From positions 22,707,501 to 22,771,500 of the forward strand of contig NC_088308.1 of the NCBI RefSeq assembly GCF_910592395.1: a stretch of DNA of 64,000 nucleotides. Reading direction: 5' to 3'. Position numbers and translations under genes: made by a program. The stretch comes from Lineus longissimus (Eukaryota > Nemertea > Pilidiophora > Heteronemertea > Lineidae). This document shows positions 58,524-64,000 of the stretch, piece after piece; the first letter of the stretch is position 1; each line of letters starts with the position of its first letter. The notes beneath the pieces were generated by a model. That model was not told the origin of the DNA and did not search any database. It saw only the letters and a list, made by a program, of their open reading frames with translations.

Positions 58524-61500
58524 ATGCCGAGGTGAGTAACACCATTGGTTGAAAGTTCATGTTGTTGTCCATGTATAATGCACACTATCAAACATTTTAC
58601 GACATCATATGGTAACACAAATGTTGTAAAAATATTGCCAGCGCACAACATCGTAAGGAAATCAGTGGTTAATGTAGCTTCTCCGGCTCAGCGAACATTA
58701 ACCCCCGATTTCATCAAAATGAGTTTACAAAGGCCATTTTGCTAAGTCCACACTATCCAACATTTAACAAAATCGAGTCGTACAATATAGTACTATGAAT
58801 ATTTTTAAACATGTTTCCATGTGTACATGTGCACATGCCTTAACGGTTTGCACACAATGCAACATTTTTTGCATCATAATGTTGTTACTCAGTGCCTATA
58901 GTATTCCTTTAATGTTGGCATATCCTAAATTTCACCTTTTTCTTCAAGATTTTCTTGGAGGCAAAAGCGCTTGGATGAACAGGTTGCCATCGTGACCGGC
59001 GCGAATACAGGCATCGGAAAGGCTAGTGCGTTAGATCTTGCTGAAAGAGGTAAAGTCATAAATCAATAAGCAATGCCAAATATTTTCATCTCATCGAACC
59101 TTTATTGTAACTCGATTCCTGTGCTGCAACATAGCTATTGCCATAGGATAAAGATGTTTCATTCCGCCGTTCATTCCTTATTCCCCGGGGCGTAATCAAT
59201 TATAGTTATAGCTGTCGCATTGGGCGCGCATATAACGACACTGATAATCGATTTGAAAAATAATCCGTGAAATTTGAAAAAGTCCCGTATAAGGTACAAA
59301 TGAATTTGAAAACATTTGCTAAATTATCCTTGAAATATTTTGAAAAAGTCCTGTAAAAAGGTATAAAAAAATTTAAAATAATTGTTTTTCGTCATTTTTC
59401 TCCAATACAGGTGCCAAGGTAATTATGGCATGCAGGAACCTGGACAGAGGGAACGAGGCCGCCGATGATATACGACAGACCGGGGTGGAAGCAAGCAATG
59501 TGGTCGTTATGAAGCTTGACTTAGTCGACTATCAGTCTATTAGGGATTTCGTGAACGAATTTAATTCGAGTAAGCCAAACGCTTCTCCTAGTCCACTGGA
59601 ACTTTCATGCCAATAAGTTAAAACATACCACCTGAAAATGGACCACCAATCTTGCTTCGCGAACCAATGCCGCACCATCGAAAATCCATCAAGCGCGTAC
59701 ACCAGCGCTGCAGCTAGTTATAAAATCCGGCAACAGATGGCGCGCAAACAATAATTCGAAAGCGCCGCCTGTCGCCGAACCATCTAACTAGCTAATTGCC
59801 GATCCATTAGCGCGTAGCTTGATGGGACAAATTCGCCCGGCAATTTGTACCGGCAATGGATTGCCGAACAAATTTGTCGCGGCAATGTGGTGGTGTACGT
59901 GCAATTGGTCCACCAATATTTCGTGGTGACGCGCAACTATGGTTTAACTCGAGGAAAGAAATCACTGTAGACAATCCGTTCTGAACGTGTACTGCCACAC
60001 CAAGAATTAGGCAGAATACTCCCTTAAATTATTGGGGTTGTCCTTTTTCGACACCTTCATTTTTGTATGAATGAACTTTATTCTTCAGATTAAATTTTTT
60101 TCTAATATTCTTAAAATGACGTCTCTTGATTTGTTCTTAGGGTACAGTAGTTTGGAAATCCTTATCAATAATAATATGATATCCCAAAGCGCTTTGAGCG
60201 AGAACTATAGTGTCACGGAATTGTGCTATATAAAAGACTCATTATATTATATATATATATATCAACAATGCAGGGGCCTTGTTCAAGAAGCGTACGTTAA
60301 CGCCAGAAGGAAATGAGATGACGTTCCAAGTTAACCATTTAGGTGAGTAACCTACGCATCAAAATGATATATCTACCCGTGATTTGAATGAATACAATTA
60401 TGGTTAATGTACCAGTGTATGTATTGTCTTCGTGACATAGCCACTCCATATTGGGTCGTAGGATGTAATTTTAAGGTACAACACTTATAAGGATCGCCAG
60501 TGTTTTGCCAGTGTGTTTAGCTTGTACGCCTCATTAACGTAGATCTCTTCTCAGACCGTGTCTCAAACGAGCAGCTATATCTCCCGGAAGTAGAGTCCGC
60601 TGGTCACATTCTTTTTTTACGAAAGGGTATTTCAATGCGAATCGGCATTGTAACTGCTCTGTAACCTGTATACATTTTTCAATGGGCTATACCGACCCTG
60701 TCGGCATTATTATGTACACTTGTCCACCCTATACAACAAACAATTGGGCCATTGGAATATACTTCCTGTTTGTATAGCAGGCTCTGCTTATGGCGCGCTT
60801 GTACACAGTGGTCCATAGGCTTTTAAATTTACAAACGTATGTTCCTTTTCCATGGAGCGGGCGGCTTAGAAATATGACAGTGTATTCACGACTACATTGC
60901 CTGACCATGTTTATACGCTTCTTTGCTCCCCTTTCCAGGCAGTGGCGTCACTACATACGCCCTTCATCCTGGGGTCTTTAAAACGGAGCTGGTAAGGGAC
61001 GTCAAAGACTCGTGTTTCTTCCGATTTTTGTCTTGTTTGACTTCGGCGTTTACTAAGTCTGCTGCCAATGGTGCTGCTACTACAATATACTGTGCAACAG
61101 CTGACGATATTCCTAGCGGGGAATACTACAGGTATGTTGTCACTTTTAGTACAAGAGATTACCGACCAAGAAATGTCCCGTTGAAAAATTGAGCTTTTAA
61201 GAATACATGTAACTTTGTCGAAAACCTACAGCTATCAGAAAATGTCAAACTTTTATCGAACATCAAGGACATTGCAATCAACTGCTCTGTAACCTGTATA
61301 CATTTTTCAATTTTAGCGATTGCAAAAGAAAGAACCTCAAAAGCATAGCAAGGAATCCATCAGCGGCAGCAGAACTGTGGAAAGTGAGTGAGAAACTAGT
61401 TGGCTTGTTACCATCAGCAGAAGGCGAGGATCAAAATGATCGTAAAACGTTGACTTTTCAGAAAGCTGACTGTGATATTAAATGTACACTTGCGCTGATT

Positions 61501-61548
61501 GGTCAAAATGTCATGATCGAAAAAGTTCCGGAACTACTACAGGACTAA
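58524..61548 (+). pseudogene. RDH11/12-like short-chain dehydrogenase, apparently broken
   Basis: Recognisable exons: 58524-58531 (MPR), 58949-59049 (VAIVTGANTGIGKASALDLA, the NAD(P)-binding TGxxxGIG), 59411-59569 (AKVIMACRNLDRGNEAA, MKLDLVDYQSIRDFV), 60141-60342 (LEILINN..AGALFKKRTLTPEG..FQVNHLG), 60939-61131 (GVTTYALHPGVFKTELVRD) and 61317-61548 (SDCKRKNLKS..AAELWKVSEKLVG, stop). Family members use NADP(H) to reduce retinal and lipid aldehydes. There are two defects. A 97-bp insertion in the 60141 exon cuts the NNAG motif and shifts the frame. No exon with the catalytic Ser and YxxxK exists between 60343 and 60938, although the flanking phases (1 and 1) still match. An in-frame bypass acceptor at 60273/60274 would lose NNAG. 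Even without the insertion, the product would lack about 65-70 residues of the core. An assembly artefact could explain the missing exon but not the insertion. Confidence 0.75.
60173..60260 (+). mobile_element. Short retroposon 3'-end fragment inserted in a dehydrogenase exon
   Basis: The 88-bp insert carries CAAAGCGCTTTGAGCG and TGTGCTATATAAAAG and then an ATTAT/AT-rich tail. This is the arrangement of a widespread non-LTR-mobilised 3' end (GCGCTTTGAGC...GCTATATAAA plus TTA repeats) seen in many marine animal genomes. It is flanked by ATCAATAAT (60164-60172) and ATCAACAAT (60261-60269), a 9-bp target-site duplication with one difference. The total length added is 97 bp, not a multiple of three. 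The family name is from memory of the motif only. Confidence 0.7.
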
Positions 61549-62833
61549 ATAGGCCTACATCATGCATGTAGTGCAGTTTAGAAATGGCGTGTTGTGAATA
61601 CATGTTAACGATATACTAATTAGTAGCAACGATCGAAATAATGAGAGCAGAGAGAGATCTTTTGACGATGATAATCTATACTATAATGCGCGTTGTGGCC
61701 GCTATTTAGGAGGCGATTTTTGTTTCAAAATTGGGCCTTGGAAATGCGTCGAATTCTTGCAACCTTTGGCTTCGTAGGTCTTGATCATATGTAAGAGTGT
61801 CACTGAGGGTGTCATACGTCGAATATCTTCGTGGTTTTAGAATAAATAACAACTTTTCAGAGAGCACGTCGACTGGAGAGCTCCGCACATTCTCAAAAGC
61901 ATACACAAACTTCACGCATATTCTCCCTGCCACATCAGTATTAGCTTCCAGCACGTATGTAGTGCTATACGACCTGGTCCATGGTGCAGGGTATTAGCAG
62001 GGAGATTAATGATTAGCCTGTTCTATTTTAGTTCTATTCGAGAAACACTGACCTGAGTGATAAGGCAAATTCTGGAGAGTGGCCTACCGGAACATGCAGT
62101 CAGGGTATCAATAAACAGTTATGCCAGGATGGACAAAATATGTACAGTGGCCAGCGCTTGCTCTTTGTTTTATTCTTTACTGACTGATGTTGTCAGTTTG
62201 AATTGCGTTCTGCATCTCTCCATGCGCCTGGCTTTGGTCCGACAGTGGCATTGGGTACGGGAGTGGGTAGGTGATATGCCTAATATGTGAGGGCCTTATT
62301 TGGAACAGGACCTGCTGTCACTGGTCTCAATGCATTGTGCAAAATAGCGTACTCCAATCAATCTATTGGGGGTTGCATGTAGATAGCAGCAATAAGTCCC
62401 TAAATGCAGTTAATTTCGTGTTTAACCTTTAATAAAATTTCAGTAACGTTAGAAATTTAATGTAGCTCAATCATCCTGCCCATTTAACTAATGTATATTA
62501 CATTTCAACTTTGCCCGCTCCATGGGTATATGCTAGTCATAACAATTGGCGTTTGTGGAATGGAGGCAACCAAGCCTAAGCCAGTCAGGCCAGATAAACG
62601 TAATGAAAACAATACAATAGGTGTAGTTAACGTATCGTTATGACACCAGTCTCTACTTCAAAGTGAAAGTATTTATAAAAAAGACAAAGAATACTTTATA
62701 TGTTTCACAATCACATCCTAACGAAGTTGGCATATTGTGTCTTTCAACCACAACAGTGGATATCACGATTATTCTTTGATATACAGAACTAAAAATGTAT
62801 TCTAAAGATTATAAAAAAACGGAAAAAAAATAT
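61549..62833. other. Spacer between dehydrogenase and polycystin 3' end
   Basis: No exon, array or RNA gene that I can support. The two genes converge here, so the stretch holds both 3' ends. Confidence 0.4.
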
Positions 62834-63619
62834 TTAACCAGTCAGAATTGCTCTCTTCTTTTTCTTAGCCTTCGCACCATTTCCCTGGATGGCATCCAAT
62901 TCTTGCATGATCTCCTTGTTGTCAGCCTGTTGGCTGACATACGCTTCAAATCGTTCCATGAACTGGTCCATCTTACTAATCATCTCGTCGCATGCCACAT
63001 CCGTACTGTTGTTTGCCCCTGAAATTGCAACAAATCAGAATGTACGGAGACATGGCGTAGATACGCGACAAGGTTAATTTACATTTATTTCCAACGAGGC
63101 CGACCCCTAGAATTCTCTGTCCAAAAATATGAAAACTAGTTCGTTTAACAAGATCATAGCACATTTAAAAGGCTTGAAACAAAAATTCAGTCGGGAACAT
63201 ACTTTAAGGCTATTTCAGAAGTAAATGCTACTGTGTCAATTTCTTCAAAGTTTTGGTTTTTAAAATCGTAAGCAAACAAACACTGATTAAAGAAATACGT
63301 CGGCCTACTCATACCCTGTGAATTTGACATTTGTTTGACGTACCTTCAATGTATCTTAAACGGCATTCCTGCTGAAATGGCGGTGGGCTCTTGTCTAACC
63401 CGACTGCCTTCTTAAAGGACCCGATCATGAAGGTCACAATCTCGTGGTCCTTAGACGCGTTCTGTTCGGCTATCTCCCCGCTACACATGACGAATGCTTC
63501 CATGATGATGGCCAGCATGAAGTTGATCATTAGGAAGTTGATAGTCAGCACGAAAGAGAAGAAGATTAAGCTTCCAAGTACAGGGGAGGTTTCGGTCAGT
63601 CGCTTGGCATCAAATTTGT
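62834..63619 (-). CDS. Polycystin-family channel, C-terminal two exons (gene continues beyond the right edge)
   Basis: Only the end of the gene is in the window. The exon 63344-63619 encodes KFDAKRLTETSPVLGSLIFF followed by a hydrophobic helix (SFVLTINFLMINFMLAIIME) and then AFVMCSGEIAEQNASKD. This is the layout of the S6 pore helix and adjoining cytoplasmic stretch of polycystin channels. The last exon, 62834-63018, encodes a charged, heptad-like stretch (ACDEMISKMDQFMERFEAYV) and a basic end KAKKKKRAILTG, compatible with the C-terminal coiled coil that joins PKD1- and PKD2-type subunits. Phases join cleanly and the upstream exon enters in phase 1. PKD1-like is slightly preferred over PKD2-like; other TRP-related channels are less likely. 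Confidence 0.7.
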
Positions 63620-63734
63620 CTGAAATGATAATATGATTAGTAATATACATCTATCGTGTGCCTACATGTTCATACAGTGCACTTCTAAAGATAAGGTTTT
63701 TGAGCTTTTGGGAAATGTGTTAGGTTTTATCAGC

Positions 63735-63800
63735 TATCACACAAATATGCCTCCCGTAGAGGCTTTTCAGGGAAAGGCATAGCCCTATAAGGTATTTCAC
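63735..63800. repeat. Dispersed repeat fragment (partner near 54.43 kb)
   Basis: See the copy at 54425-54500: shared ACACAAATATGC, CCCGTA, CAGGG and AGGTATTTCA in the same order. It lies in the intron upstream of the polycystin exon 63344-63619. Confidence 0.5.
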
Positions 63801-64000
63801 AAGCTCAAACGCCTTTACATTTTGATTTTCATTCGCCTGAAACGCAGGGAACGTATCTCTGTTTTGGCCGAAAGTCATATTTCTAAGTGCATTGTCTTCC
63901 CTTATTTTACCATGTTTACCGAGAACCTTTTGGTTTCCTCAGAATATTCAACTTTTGGCCGTCAATCTTTGTACCAGTGATCAGACTCCTTTACATAATT

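Noticed and set aside
59640-59960. Possible MITE or SINE in a dehydrogenase intron (ACCACCAAT at both ends)
   Set aside because: The end words are direct rather than inverted and too short. No arms or tail could be defined.

Overview
The window is nuclear genomic DNA from an animal. Genes are split into many short exons with GT-AG introns (two GC-AG), the background is AT-rich, and there are foldback elements, minisatellites and retroposon fragments. Abundant ACATGTA and AGGCCTA words, expanded saposin repeats and a polycystin-type channel suggest a marine invertebrate, perhaps an echinoderm, hemichordate or similar. That placement is an inference and I cannot name a species. All gene models were spliced by hand; reading phases were checked exon by exon and close in frame, except where a break is stated.

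Layout. 1-5.7 kb: no recognisable coding sequence; a promoter-like E-box/CRE/CCAAT cluster near 254-335 and a diverged interspersed repeat. 5.8-18.6 kb, minus strand: prosaposin (PSAP) in 22 exons. 20.3-23.6 kb, minus: FAM20B glycosaminoglycan xylosylkinase, 8 exons. 24-31 kb: no gene recognised; an approximately 18-copy 48-bp minisatellite lies at 26.5-27.4 kb. 31.1-42.9 kb, minus: a Rac GTPase with two alternative last exons and a nested foldback element in intron 1. 44.6-46.9 kb, plus: an AQP8-type aquaporin, 5 exons. 48.6-56.8 kb, plus: a classical calpain, 19 exons. 58.5-61.5 kb, plus: an RDH-like short-chain dehydrogenase that looks broken (a retroposon in an exon, and no catalytic exon). 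62.8 kb to the right edge, minus: the C-terminal end of a polycystin-family channel.

The most notable system is the prosaposin gene. Four pairs of neighbouring, phase-matched exons each encode the same half of a saposin-B domain. Two of the pairs (10560-10734/9861-10035 and 7960-8143/7730-7907) cannot be joined to each other without a frameshift, and one pair is separated by an intron of only 52 nt. This is the layout expected of mutually exclusive splicing, and it could give up to 16 lysosomal activator precursors from one locus. The Rac gene shows the same theme: two 97-codon last exons, each encoding a complete C-terminal half of the GTPase with its own membrane-targeting tail. Intron 1 of PSAP also carries a roughly 740-bp inverted-repeat element built from ten copies per arm of a 'GTAGCGAAACGAC' motif, which would fold into a long hairpin in the pre-mRNA. 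The genes do not form one pathway; they are independent neighbours.
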